Source of the DNA: Lanius collurio
Taxonomy: Eukaryota; Chordata; Aves; Passeriformes; Laniidae
Direction of reading: 5' to 3'
Assembly: GCA_020086605.1 (NCBI GenBank)
Contig: JACBWW010000008.1
Location: 28,503,996 to 28,567,995 of the forward strand
Length of the DNA stretch: 64,000 bases
Position numbers and translations under genes: made by a program. Positions within the stretch are counted from its first letter, which is position 1, and each line of letters opens with the position of its first letter. Shown piece by piece: positions 33,210-44,500 of the stretch. The notes below the pieces were generated by a model. That model was not told the origin of the DNA. It did no database searches and worked only from the letters and a program-made list of their open reading frames with translations.

Positions 33210-36200
33210 CCCACCTAGACATGAAATCAGTCTGCAGGAAAGGAAAGAAAGTTGCAACAATGTCAAGCTGAGCAAAAAGTTAGGAAAGCTCAGCCACCCT
33301 GGAGCAGAAACGCTTCAGTGACAGCAGAGAGCAACCAGGCGAGACAGAAAACAGAACACAGCCAAGAAAGTCTTGAGCGCAGGCCAAATGATTAGCTTAA
33401 GTCATTAGCTGGTGCAGACGATGCTCCAGGGGTGTGCCAGCAGCGGAATGCTCTGGGCTGTGATGCCAGGCGGAGCTCCAGCAAGGCTTACCTGGACATA
33501 GGCACACCAACTGTGTCCCTCCATGCCATGTCCTTGCCCAGCAGCAGCCTCATGCGGGCCAAGGGCTGCTTTTGGGGCTGCATGGGTGTTAGAGGGGCTT
33601 TGGTTTCCAAGCAAAGCTTCAAGGTGTTTTTTGGTGTTCTCTCTGCCAACACTGCTCTCCTGAGGTCTGCCATGGTCTTCAGAGCAGAGAGGATGTGGGA
33701 GAGTGGCTGGTGGGCAACAAGGGTTCTCACCCTTCCTACCTCTAGGTATTTCTCAGTCCTGGCCATCTCCTGGCACTCATTCTGTCCTAGAGGCACAGGC
33801 CAGAGCTTCCTCTCAACCCTTTTGTTGCCTATGTGTAAATCCCAAGGGTCCTCCTTCCCCCACCTTCTGTTTTGCTGTCTGAAGATGTTTAGCTTTGGCG
33901 TGTCTCATGCTGCTATTCCTCCTTTCATTTCCCCAGAAGCCAAGGTCCCTCTGCTTGTTGCCTGTCATTGTCTCCCTGTTGCAGATCTGCTCCTGGGCTG
34001 TGGAAAGCATCTGCCCTACTCTGAGGATGTCACGTGTTGGGGCCAACCTGAGCCATGACCCAGAGCTGCAACAAACCAAGAACTCAAAAGTCTCCCTGCC
34101 ATTGTCAAAGAGCCAACAGAGCAGAGAGAGCAGCCCCCAAGAGTTTGTTCTGTCCCTTATGCTTGTAGATCTCTCCACAGGTGAATTTTGTGTGCAGCCT
34201 CACTGGCCATCCTTCTCTGCTAAGCCTGGCGCAGGAGATGTCAAAGAAATTGCTGTGGGCTGGTTTTTGTACAGGTCTTCAAACTGTTCCCAGCCATCCC
34301 CTCTGAAATCCCTGGAGAGGTTGCAGAGAGGAAGGCAGGATGATCGCAGGGAGTCAGGGCTGGGGACATCCCACTTGGCCACTGACCTGTTCGCAGGAAG
34401 CATCTAGCTGGGAAACTGCAGCCCAAAGATGATGCTAAGGGATGCATGTGTTGCATGGATCCTGGGAGATGGTCACTTGCCCAGGAGTGTAGAGCAAGAC
34501 ACAAATGAAAGTTCTTGGATCTGCTGCTCATCACTCATGGTGACCTCTGGGCAAAGCCGTAACTTACTACATTTCCCCCCCTTATCTCCATTTAAATAAG
34601 ATTGACTGTGTTCACTCAGCTAGAGGAGATCCAGTGGGAGGTCCTAAGCCCCACAGTCTGCTATGGCCCAAGTCCCTGTGCTACACCAGGACTGGGAATG
34701 TGGTAGGAGCTTTATGAGGCTGCCACGAGCTAGGCGTTGCAAGGGGAATTGAAGCAGTGCTTGCCCAGTGTTTCCCAATGAAATGAATGCAGACAGCCCA
34801 CATCCCACCCCAGGGACTGGCTGTAGCTGGAATTTGCTGAAATTCCCCCTCCTCCCTTTCCAGTACGTAGCTCAGAGGTGGAAGGCAGACCACTACCAGA
34901 CAGCCTGGGGAGCAGCTGTCCCGGGGGTCCTGCAGGCTGTCAGGTGTCCAGGAAAGCAGCACCATGGTGCCTTCCTGAGGAGAGCCCAGGAGTTAAGGTG
35001 ATACCCACATGGTTTATTTACATTTCCATGTGTTGGATTTCCCACAGGGATCATTTGTCCCTTCTGATTTTCACTTTAATTAATAACTGCATTATCTAGG
35101 TTTCTGCAGGAGTGAGTGCTCATGGATGCTTCATGCTATATCCTGTGGTGTCCTTGGGGCTGGAGCTCCAGTGCTCCCTAATTGCTCAGGAAGAGGTTTA
35201 AATGATGCTCTTTCCTCATCCCCACCAAATCCCCTGCCTGCTTGTGCCCCTAGGGACCCTGAACTGTGAAGCATTGCAGTCTTTCCCATCTACACCACCT
35301 CCTCTGGTCCCTGAGGCTCAGTCCTGCAAGGGGGATGGGTGACCTTCCTGAATGCCCCAGGGATGCACTTCAGAGATGACTATGCTTTTCTTAGAAATCC
35401 TACTGACCCCAGTAGAGGGGGGAAACCCACCACATTCCCCTTTCACAATGCAGGCGGAAAGCCCCTTTCCTCACTCTCTGGTGTTCTTCCTGGGGAGCAG
35501 AGGCGTGTGAAGCAGCTGCTCTTTCACCCACTTGGCTCCCAGACAACTGTCATGAGGAAGAGCAACCTCCCTTTCCTGTCCATGTAGTTGGAAGGGCTGT
35601 GGGCAGCTCAAGGGCTGGGGGTCCCCTGCAGCCAGAGGTGGCTAAGAGATTTAGTCTCAGAGGGATATATTCCCAACTCAGCATGCTCCTTTTGGTGTAG
35701 AGCCAGTAGGGAGCCAGCAGCAGGCGGGAGAACCTTGTGCCAGGGAAGTGATGGCAGGGGACACCCCTGCTTGCCATGAGGTGCAGGACCCAGCAGTGCC
35801 TGGAAGGAAGTCCCACAGCACGGGACTCCCAGCACCCCTTGTTTGTGCTCCAAGATCTGTCAAACACACTCAACATGCAAGGAGGTGAGGGTTTGCTGCC
35901 AGGCAGCACCCCCAGCACCCCTTGCCAGTGGGCCAGGGCTCTGCTCTTGGCACCCACTCTTTGCAGAGGACTCCACACTGTCAGACCACGCCCCTGCCAA
36001 GAACTGGCTCTGGGCTAGGAGCAGTTCTGGCCACCAGCAACCAGGAGCTGTCAGCCTCCCTGCTGTGACATCTCTTTGGCAGCGTTCTGAGGAGATCAAG
36101 TACAGACCGGGTTGCAGAACTAGCCTACATCCCCAAACCTGCAGGGAGCCCAGGGCTGATGACGGATGTTAATCCTCCACCACCTAAACTCGCCTTCTGC

Positions 36201-37683
36201 TGGCTTGTGAGTGTCAGCAGGTGCTGACTGAAGTTAAGCTGGCACATCCTGTTTGTGCTACTCCTCCTGCCCACCAGCCCCCGCCTGATCCCTTCCCCAC
36301 AGTGCTGGCTTGCCAGGGCACAGGAACAGACAGAGGCAATGCTTTCCTGATGGAGGAGATCACTCCACATATCAGGCTGGTGACAGTGCCAGTGCCAGTG
36401 CACGCATGCAGCGCCATGTCTGGTGACATGGCTGGAGTCTCCTCTTGCTTCTTACCATGGAGTGGGGAAGGGGCAGAGCCTCTCCTAGTGTTGAGAGGAG
36501 CAGAGGGACTCACTGAGGTCCCTGGGTCCCAGCTCTGGGTCTTGTACCTGAGTAGATATTTGTCCACAGTGCTCTCCACTGAGGTGCAAAGACAGTCCAA
36601 AGCTTGAGCAAGGGAAAAGGTGCAGGCATAGAGACTCTACTCCAGACTTCATTTGCCTGTGTTGTGAAATATTTTTGCTGTTGTGAGTGGGAATTTATCT
36701 GGATGCATCTGGTGCCTTAACGTTTGTCTGGCCCCTGGGCCCCTCACAGAAGACCCTGACTCTGGCAACTCCAACCTCCAACCCCTAGAGAGCAGCTGCT
36801 GACAGCAGTGAGCCTTCCGTCGTTCCAGTGCTCTCTGCTTCCCACAAGGGACTGAAGCAGCCTGGTTTAAGGGACATCACTGCAGGTGGCACTGGCACTG
36901 GCACAGCGGTGAGTCACCACACCAAGGAGAAACAACCCCCGTCCCTGTGCTCCTGTGAAGATTCAGAGCTGGTCCTCGCTCTCGGCAGTGCCCACGCAGC
37001 GGGTGAGCTGCTGGCACCCTGTGCCGTGCACATAGCCTCCATGGGAGATTTCTGCTTTTGCATGGAGAAAACCTGTTTACAGGAAGCTCTGTAGCTGCTT
37101 TTGGCCAAGAACACATTTTCCGGGACACCTGGAAATCAGGTTGTCTTTTGGACTGTGAGATCTTGGCCCTGGAGGGGAGCGTGCTGACTGGGCTCTCCTC
37201 TCTCTGCCAGCTTTGGATCTGCCCCCACACAGGCACCAGGGAGGGCACGGGGAGACAGCCAGGCTCCAGCAACCAGATAGGAAGATGGGGGGCGATAGAC
37301 ATCACCCCAGTAGCAACATATACCCCAAAAATGGGGTTGAGGCAAGTTCAACCCCCCATAGCATCAGAGGGTTGAGCCTATGCAATATTTAATATGGATG
37401 TCCCAGAGTTGTCTTGGAGAAGAGACTGGGAAATATGTGGGGTGAGATGTCCCATGTGCCATCCCAGAGCTTTCACAAGGTAAAGTGACCCTGAATGTGC
37501 CTGGTCCTGACCAGCAACACCTGTGACCTGAGTGCTGGCAGAGAGGGCAAGAGAGTGTTTGGCTGCAGGACCACAGAACAGCTGGCTGCAGGGCAAGCAG
37601 CTGCTGGGATGTTCGGGAACTGCTCAAAGATTAAAATCCAGCCTGTGGCAAGATTTGTTACAACCTCCCAACCTTCTCCAAAA

Positions 37684-37695
37684 GAAAGTGAAAGT
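37684..37695 (+). promoter_or_regulatory. IRF-binding element in CCL19 promoter
   Basis: GAAAGTGAAAGT is an exact match to the IRF-E consensus GAAASTGAAASY. It starts 27 bp upstream of the TATA box. Interferon or IRF control of CCL19 is plausible, because in mammals mature dendritic cells express it after innate stimulation. Confidence 0.6.
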
Positions 37696-37710
37696 CATGG
37701 ACTGGAGGGA

Positions 37711-37718
37711 TATATAAG
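37711..37718 (+). promoter_or_regulatory. TATA box of CCL19
   Basis: TATATAAG lies 114 bp upstream of the initiator ATG. Transcription start is expected near 37740, giving a leader of about 85 bases. Confidence 0.8.
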
Positions 37719-37824
37719 CACGGGGAGAAGCAGAAGCAGAGTGCAAGGAAGCTGTGCAGTGCTCTTCTCTCCTGCCTGGAGCTCCATCGCCTCCAGCCCA
37801 TCCTCTGTCAGACTCAACAGCAAA

Positions 37825-40049
37825 ATGCAGCGGCTGCACCTTCTCTGCCTCAGTCTCCTGGTGCTGGGATGTATCCTGGATGGTAAGAGGGGACCTCTCA
37901 GGCTGCCTTTCGTGCAAAAGAAGGAAGGAAGGGAGAGAATTCAGTTTCTTCTCTCTTTTTCATTTCCAGCAGACTTTTAGAGGGGCAAGTGGCTGGGGCT
38001 CTATCACAGCCCTCCTGCATCCTCTTCTTGTAACCCATCCCACAGGGACTTTGTCCTGCCTAAAGTCCATACAGGAGCCTGCCAGGATCGGGGGCAGGAA
38101 GGTGTGTTTGGGAAAGGCCATGGAGCAATCCTGCCTCCCAGTGCCCTAGCCCAGCTTGCACACATTGGGCTGGGATTGCCTTGGTCCCATCCTCCCCAGT
38201 ACACCGAGGGAATGTTCCTGTCACCCTGTGATGTGGGGCAGCCTGGAGGAAAACGGCAGGGCTGGGAGTCAGAGGGAAGGTGTCTGTTAGGGCAGGGCCC
38301 ATGTTGAGGGGCTGTTGGTGTTTGGACAGGTCACAGCTGCTCTGTGGTGGGAAGCTGGGGGGGATGGGTCCAGACACCTTGTGGTGTTGCACTACACCTT
38401 GGTGCTGGGAACTACAGACATCCGTGGGCACTGCCAGCCTTGTCAGGCATTAGCAGTGAACACAGCATTTGCTGGGAGGGTGACTCTGGATCTCCTCTGC
38501 AGGGAAGTGCAGACAGGTATGTCCTTCAGCTGTCACAGGAATGATCCGTGCGGAGTGGGCTGGTGGTGGGGTGGCTGCCAAACTTATGGTTGCTTCAGTA
38601 AATAAGCTGAAATCATCCCCAGCCCTTTGGAAATGTATTGCAGCCCACTGAAGTGGGGTAAATAAAGACTGCCATGTCCTTCCTTGCTAGCTGGGGTGCA
38701 GGAGGGGCACAGTCACGCCGAAGGGTTGCCTTCTGCCTGTTCAGTGTTCCCCATCTCCTTTACTCTCTGTTGGAAGGGGACAAAGGGTTCCCGGCACTGG
38801 GGTGTGAGTGCAATAAAGCTGGTGCCTGTGTGCCCAGCTGGGGCAGCATGCAACAGCATTCCTGCAGGCACCATCCCGCCGCAGCCCCTTCACCCTCCAG
38901 GGAAGCTGGGAGAGGTGCAGCTGATCTCAGCCTGCGTGGTGTGTTCCTCCTCCAGTGCATGGTGGGAACAATGTCCTGGACTGCTGCCTGCGGACAAGCG
39001 AGAAGCCCATCCCGCGGTGGATCGTGCAGGATTACCGGCTCCAGCTGGTGCAGGACGGCTGCGACATCCCTGCTGCCATGTAAGAGCCCATGTGGTGATG
39101 ACTGAGGGACAAGGCCTTGAGATGGCCAAGGGATGGACCTTTGCAGGGAGGCAGGGTTTGAGGTAGAGCAGGATGGAGGAGGGACATTGAGCTGGATTTG
39201 AGGGAGAAGGAATAGGGAGAGTGGAGGAAAAGATCCTGGAGGTCCAGAGGCTCACTCAGAAGGGGAGTAGCTGAGTGGGGAGAGCATGGGACAAAAGCCA
39301 GGGGAGAAAGTAATCTAAAGGTAGAGATGGGGGAGGACAATGAGGTAGGCATTGGGTGACAGCTTGAGCTGTTCTTGAGTATCCATAGGGTGTCCTGCTC
39401 ACTATATCTTGTTTTTTCCCCTCATGGGCCTGGCAGATTCATCACCACAAAGGGCAAGCGCCTCTGTGCACCCCTCCATTCCCAGTGGGTGATTCGTCTC
39501 CAAGAGAGGCTGGATGCCCTCAGCTCTGCCCAGAGGGTAAGAACCATCCCTGTTCTCAGCCAGGTGGGAGGTCGCCCATGGCGGGGGTTATCCACTGCCA
39601 CACAGGCTTTTCCAAATGCAACTGGGCTACTGGGAAGAGCAGGGACGTGATCTACTGAGCCATGAATAATATATCTTGGTCTCCATCCCTCCCCCTTCCA
39701 ACTGGGACCAGTCTGTCTCCTTGGCAGTGCCTCTTACACCCCATATAAATGCGACCCTGGGACTTTCGTATACCCAGGGTCACTCTTCTCTGAGCCTGGC
39801 GTGTGCCATGGCAAACAGCACTGGGAGCAAAATCCCTCCCCACCTCTGCCCTGAAAGCCTGGAGTCTGCTGCTTGTGCAAATTCATGGGGAGGGCTTGTG
39901 ATGAGTTTGGTGGGTGCTTTGCAAGCCCTGACATCCCCACCATGGCTTGTCCAGCAGAGGAAGGGACTCTGGGGAGGCTCCTGCCCCAAGGACCACAGTA
40001 ATACCAGTTGGGTTTTTCACTTCCCCAGGCCAAACCCCAGGGCAAGTAG
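37825..40049 (+). CDS. CCL19: CCL19, complete, four coding exons
   Basis: Secreted CC chemokine, ligand of CCR7, directing T cells and dendritic cells within lymphoid tissue. Coding exons are 37825-37882, 38956-39079, 39437-39536 and 40029-40049, total 303 nt, 100 residues plus stop (human CCL19 has 98). All junctions are GT-AG. Residues 1-19 form the signal peptide (MQRLHLLCLSLLVLG...). The CC pair lies in LDCCLRTSEKPIPRWIV, close to human DCCLSVTQKPIPGYIV. QDGCDIPAA, then FITTKGKRLCAPLHSQWV, parallel human KDGCRVPAV and FTTLRGRQLCAPPDQPWV. The C-terminal helix (QERLDALSSAQR) ends in AKPQGK from the 21-nt last coding exon, a four-exon plan shared with mammalian CCL19. The ATG follows the TATA box and opens the signal peptide. 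No frameshift or missing cysteine is seen. CCL21, about 8 kb upstream on the same strand, is its tandem paralogue. Confidence 0.95.
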
Positions 40050-40812
40050 GTCCCGAAGAAGCCCTTGGCTGGTTTAAACAGCTGGAGTGGGACCAGCTCC
40101 CAGCCGTGAATCTGATGCTAATGGAGCCAACCTGCTTCCACCTCCAGTCTCAAGGCTGACCCTCCTTGAGACTCATGCCAGTGTGTGGGGCTGGGCAGAG
40201 CCCTGTCTGCTCTTTTCCCCTCTGTCCCTGGTGTGATCCAGCAACCTGTGTCAGGCTGAGCCAGAGGCTGCTGGATTCCACCACCTCTGCAGCTTGGAAG
40301 CTGTTTGATGGACTGATCTGTGAGGTGAGCTGAGGAGTCTCAGACTTCCCTTCAGCACAGCAGCTGTGACCTCCAGCTCTAGCCTGATCCCTTGGTTTCC
40401 ATTGTGAGCCCCAGCCTACAGTCCTTCTGCCTCCCTGGGAAGGGCTGCCAGCACAGGACAGTGTGGGGATGGAGGGGAATGATGGAGATGTTCCACAGTG
40501 GCCACGCATTGTGCAGATCCTTGCCAAGCACAACCCAGACGCCCTCAGAAAATGCATGACTGATGTGGTTCCTCTCTCACTCCTGGATTCCCTGCACTGT
40601 TTCCCTTCTGCCTTTCCTTTCAAGGGTAGAAATAGAGCCATTAATGTGCAGCAGGCAGTGATGTGGCTCTTATCCCTCGCCCCATGCCCATGCCTGGAGG
40701 TCATGCTGCTCTCAGGTTATTTGCTGCTAGATCTGTTCATTGCAACAATTCCATGTGTATACTGCTTCTTTACTCTCTTTTAAATTTTTTTTATTGTGCT
40801 GTGATTTTGTTA

Positions 40813-40818
40813 AATAAA
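40813..40818 (+). terminator. Poly(A) signal of CCL19
   Basis: AATAAA about 765 bp after the stop, at the end of a T-rich stretch. It is the first canonical signal after the last exon, so the mRNA should end near 40835. Confidence 0.8.
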
Positions 40819-41504
40819 AAGAAAAACCAGCAGGTAGTTGTCATGCCTCGTGTTTGAGCCCAAAAGCCAGCATGGAGTGTGTGGTGAGCAGACAGCACTG
40901 CCTACTGTGCTGCAGTGGCAAGGGGGCTGTGCTGGGATGTGGGGAGAAGGAAAGAGAGTTCATAGGGGTGACAGATGCAGCAGCTGGGCTGCAGGTCTCT
41001 CCTGGGAGTCTCTCAGCACAGTGGCAAAACAGGTGCCTTGTTCTGCTCTGCTCAACCAGGCTACATGTAGGAGCAGGTCCCCGGGGAAAGGTGTGCAGGG
41101 ATGGGGTAGGAGGGAGCATGCCAGTATTGCACCATGCAGCCCAAACCACTTCAGTCCTGCCTGTGTAGATGCTGTGTTGGAGCTCCTCATCTCTCAGCTT
41201 CCACAGGAGCACGGGAGATGGAAGAAGAGCTGCAGGAGCTTTATCTTTGCAGTAAAGGGAAACTGAGGCACAGTGTGGTTAATTACTCTGGCCGGTAAGT
41301 ACTTGTTGGCAGCTGGGGTGCAGGTGAGCAGAAGGATGAGCTTTTGGGGCAATGGAGGCTGCTGAAGACACCTACTCCTGGTCACATCCATGGGTAAGGC
41401 ACAGATGGCAGCCCCCAGCTCCTGCCACTCATCAAGAGTAGGCTGAGAGTCTGTGGCCATTTTCCTCCTGAGCCTTGGGTCTGCTGTGCACTCAGACTAA
41501 GGTC

Positions 41505-41562
41505 TTACTGTCTCTGACTGTCCTTATGTCCCCTTACTGTCTCTGACTGTCCTCATGTCCCC
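41505..41562 (+). repeat. Tandem duplication, 29-bp unit x 2
   Basis: The unit TTACTGTCTCTGACTGTCCT followed by YATGTCCCC occurs twice, differing at one base, so it is recent. Confidence 0.95.
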
Positions 41563-44500
41563 TTTTGCCCAGGCCATGTGATGTTTGAACAAAGCTGTTC
41601 TGTCCAGCTGAAGCATGGGTGGAACACGCACACGTGGGATTTGTGTGTCCAATCGGCAGGCCCCATCCTCTCCTCCCAAGCACCACTGTGTGACTGTCCA
41701 CATCATTAAATTAGTCGAGTTTGGTGCTAGCCAGCATGCCTGGGCACAGGTTGGGAGTGAAATGGCCCAGGACTATTCCTGAAGGCAAGGGACAACGTGG
41801 CCACCAACCCTCAGGGGATGGCATCCATAGTGGTGTGGTGGCTAGGCTGTTCAAGCCAAGGAGTGCCCAGGTACCTGATGTCTTTTTGCTGACACCTTTT
41901 GGATGCAAGCTTAGTCCTGTCCCTTCTCCTCCCCGGGTGGCTTGTTTCTCTTTCAGGTGTTCTCCCCTCTGGGGTCCTCCTCCCTGGTATCTGCACACGC
42001 ACTGCTCTGGGCTCAGATGTCTCTGAGTGTGACTCTCCCAGAGCACCAACTTGGTCCCAGATCATTAACTATAGTGACAGCCCCAGCAATTCAATCCTGG
42101 GCAGAAAAGGGAAGAGAAGGAAAGCTGGTACTGGGAAGAGAGGCCAAGACAAACAGTGTGAGTGGGAAACGAGGATAACTGGCTCTGGCTTGGACAGAAG
42201 CCTTCCTGCTGCTCGCTCAGTGACCTGTGAGGGGGCCGTGGCTGGGGAGGATGCTTGGCATGGATTTGCTCTGAGGCTGAGCTGCTGCAGCTGGAGCGGG
42301 TGCCTGTGAAGGGCAGGGACTGCCAGAGGGGCTTAGCCTGGGGTGGATCAGATTCATCCTTGGCTGCAGGCTCCCATGACAAGGAGAACAGTGTTCTGGA
42401 CCAGGGAAAATGAGGGAGAAGGGGCTTGCACTGATCTCTGGGATGCTGGAAGCAAGTTAATCTATTTCCACAAGAGTTTGAGGGGTGTCTTGGCCAACCA
42501 GCCTGCAAAAGCACGGTTGCAAAACCCAGGGTTCCCACCTCTCCTGGGAGCAGTAGATGTGTTCTGTTCAGAGCAATGCAGCTGCACACCGTAGATCCCT
42601 GCTAGGTCCTTGTCTGCCATGGTTCTCAAGTGGATGGTGATCCAGATCCCAGCTCTGGCAGCATGTTGCTCTTACACCCCAGGGGAGGACTGCTGTCCTG
42701 GATCAGGTACATGATCCTGCCTCCTGTCTCTCCTCCAGCCCTGCAGCAGCTTCTGTCCCCAGTCCAGAGCCCAACTCCTCTTGGAAATTGGTCAAAAACC
42801 AGACTGATTCAGTGCTCAGTAAACAAGTGAGTGAGTTTCTTTGATTCAAAATGTCAATGATCTCTTCAGAAGGAAGCAGCCACTTTCCTTAGGGAAAGCA
42901 GCTAGTCACCGCCATGTCAAAAACCTCGGTTCCCAGCCCAAAGCTAGTTTCAGTAAAAAAGTCTTCCTGTTTCTCACTCCCCAGACATATTTTTCCTGCT
43001 CTTTTCCTACCTTCACTGCATCCTCAGGAATGGGTGGTCTAGGACCAGAATCCACTGCAGTACAATGCAGACGTGCTCTCAGTAGCTCTGGAGTTACATG
43101 CAGGGATTACTTTGGCTCTGGAGCATTGACTGAATCACCTGTAGCCCTTTATTCAAACCTGGGACCTGTATTTCACATGTTGTGGAGTAACAAGATGTTA
43201 TAACTGCAAAGTTTTCACAGGGAGCTGGCGAAACAGCCGCCTTCTTGGTGACTGTGCACAAAGCAGGAGTGAAAGGACAGGGCTACATCTATGCAAGCAA
43301 ACTGAGCAGGCTTTGGGTCGCTCCCTGGCTGCCAGCACTCACAGCTGGGATCATGAGAGCACTTGTGTGTCTGCCTGGCACGGTGAAAGCAGTCTTGGAT
43401 GCTTCCCAGGCTGAGTTCAAGGGGCACCAGACACAGAAAGCACAATCTGCTATGGTTTCAAGGTGTCTGACCCAGCACAGACATACCCAGCTGGGAGGCA
43501 GGATTGAAGGTTCCATGGCAAAAGCACCCATCTGCTTCTCTGCAGCAAGAGCAAGGCACCAAGGTAAATGCTACGTTGGTCCCCCTTGGTGCCCCAATAC
43601 CCTTTCCAGGCACTTTATTGGAACTGGTTTTGTTCCTTGCCTGCAAATAGATGGTGTATGGGGGCTTCTTCTGTCACCAGTATCTCCTACGTGTTGCACA
43701 TGCTGCTCCTGGAGTGACTGGAAAGGCACTGGCTGCATCCTCCCCACACGGACCCCAGGCAAGGTGAGCAGCACCGCAGGGGCTAGAAGTTGTTCCCCCT
43801 CTCACAGCCTTCACACAGCTTCTTCACAGGGCTCCCTGGTGCATAAGAGCCAACAGGAGTTGTGGACATGGCCTGGCCACATTTGCCAGTGCAGGGGCCA
43901 CCTGTTTCCCATTCTGGTGGTCTCCTGTCCTTGGTGCCAAGGAAAGGGGTGGCTCTACCTTGGCACAAGTGCCATATCCAGCTGGCAGAAGCTCAGGGAC
44001 CTGTCTGGATTTGTGTGAGGAAATGAGACCTGGATGGTTGGGCAGCGTGGGAAGCCAAGTGAAGAAAAGCCCCTTTAGTCTGTTCCATTTTACTGTTTGC
44101 TCTTGCCTAAACAATGTGTATGGATGATGGAGAGGATACAGACCTGGCATCTCTCATCCTCAGGCCCCTGTTTGCTCCCCCCTCATTTCCAGCATATCAT
44201 CACCACTGCTGCTTGTCTGGACACTTTGTGCTGAGATTTGTCCTGTGGGAAGATTCCAGCACTCTTATCCAGGCTGCATGGCTCCGAGAAGGAGCTGATG
44301 CTATTCCCTCCATGCTCCTCCTACAGCTGAACTCTCTGTGGTGGCATTGCCCAGCCTGCACCTCCATGGCCTCATCCTCAGGACTGGAGCATGGGATTTC
44401 CATGGCCTGAGCTCCTGGAGTCAAACTGAGCCCAAAAGTAGTCTTATATGGAGACCTTCATGCCTAGACAGGACTTGACTCTGCTTTGTGTTTTTAGAAG

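Larger units (their letters stand above)
30671..37683. other. CCL21-CCL19 intergenic region
   Basis: About 7 kb without a recognisable coding exon. It contains a 70-bp tandem duplication (30934-31073), an isolated AATAAA at 31808-31813 at the end of an AT-rich block, and an isolated TATAAAAG at 33202-33209 followed by only very short frames. The ORFs at 33432-34407 have no recognisable domain. Confidence 0.5.

Noticed and set aside
38657..38816. AATAAA strings inside CCL19 intron 1
   Set aside because: They lie between exons 1 and 2 of an intact gene, so they are unlikely to be used as the main 3' end.
43245..44018. 257-codon plus-strand frame containing a CC-rich stretch (SPTCCTCCSW), considered as a chemokine
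   Set aside because: The spacing of cysteines, lack of a signal-peptide exon and absence of a third exon with CxxP do not fit a chemokine.
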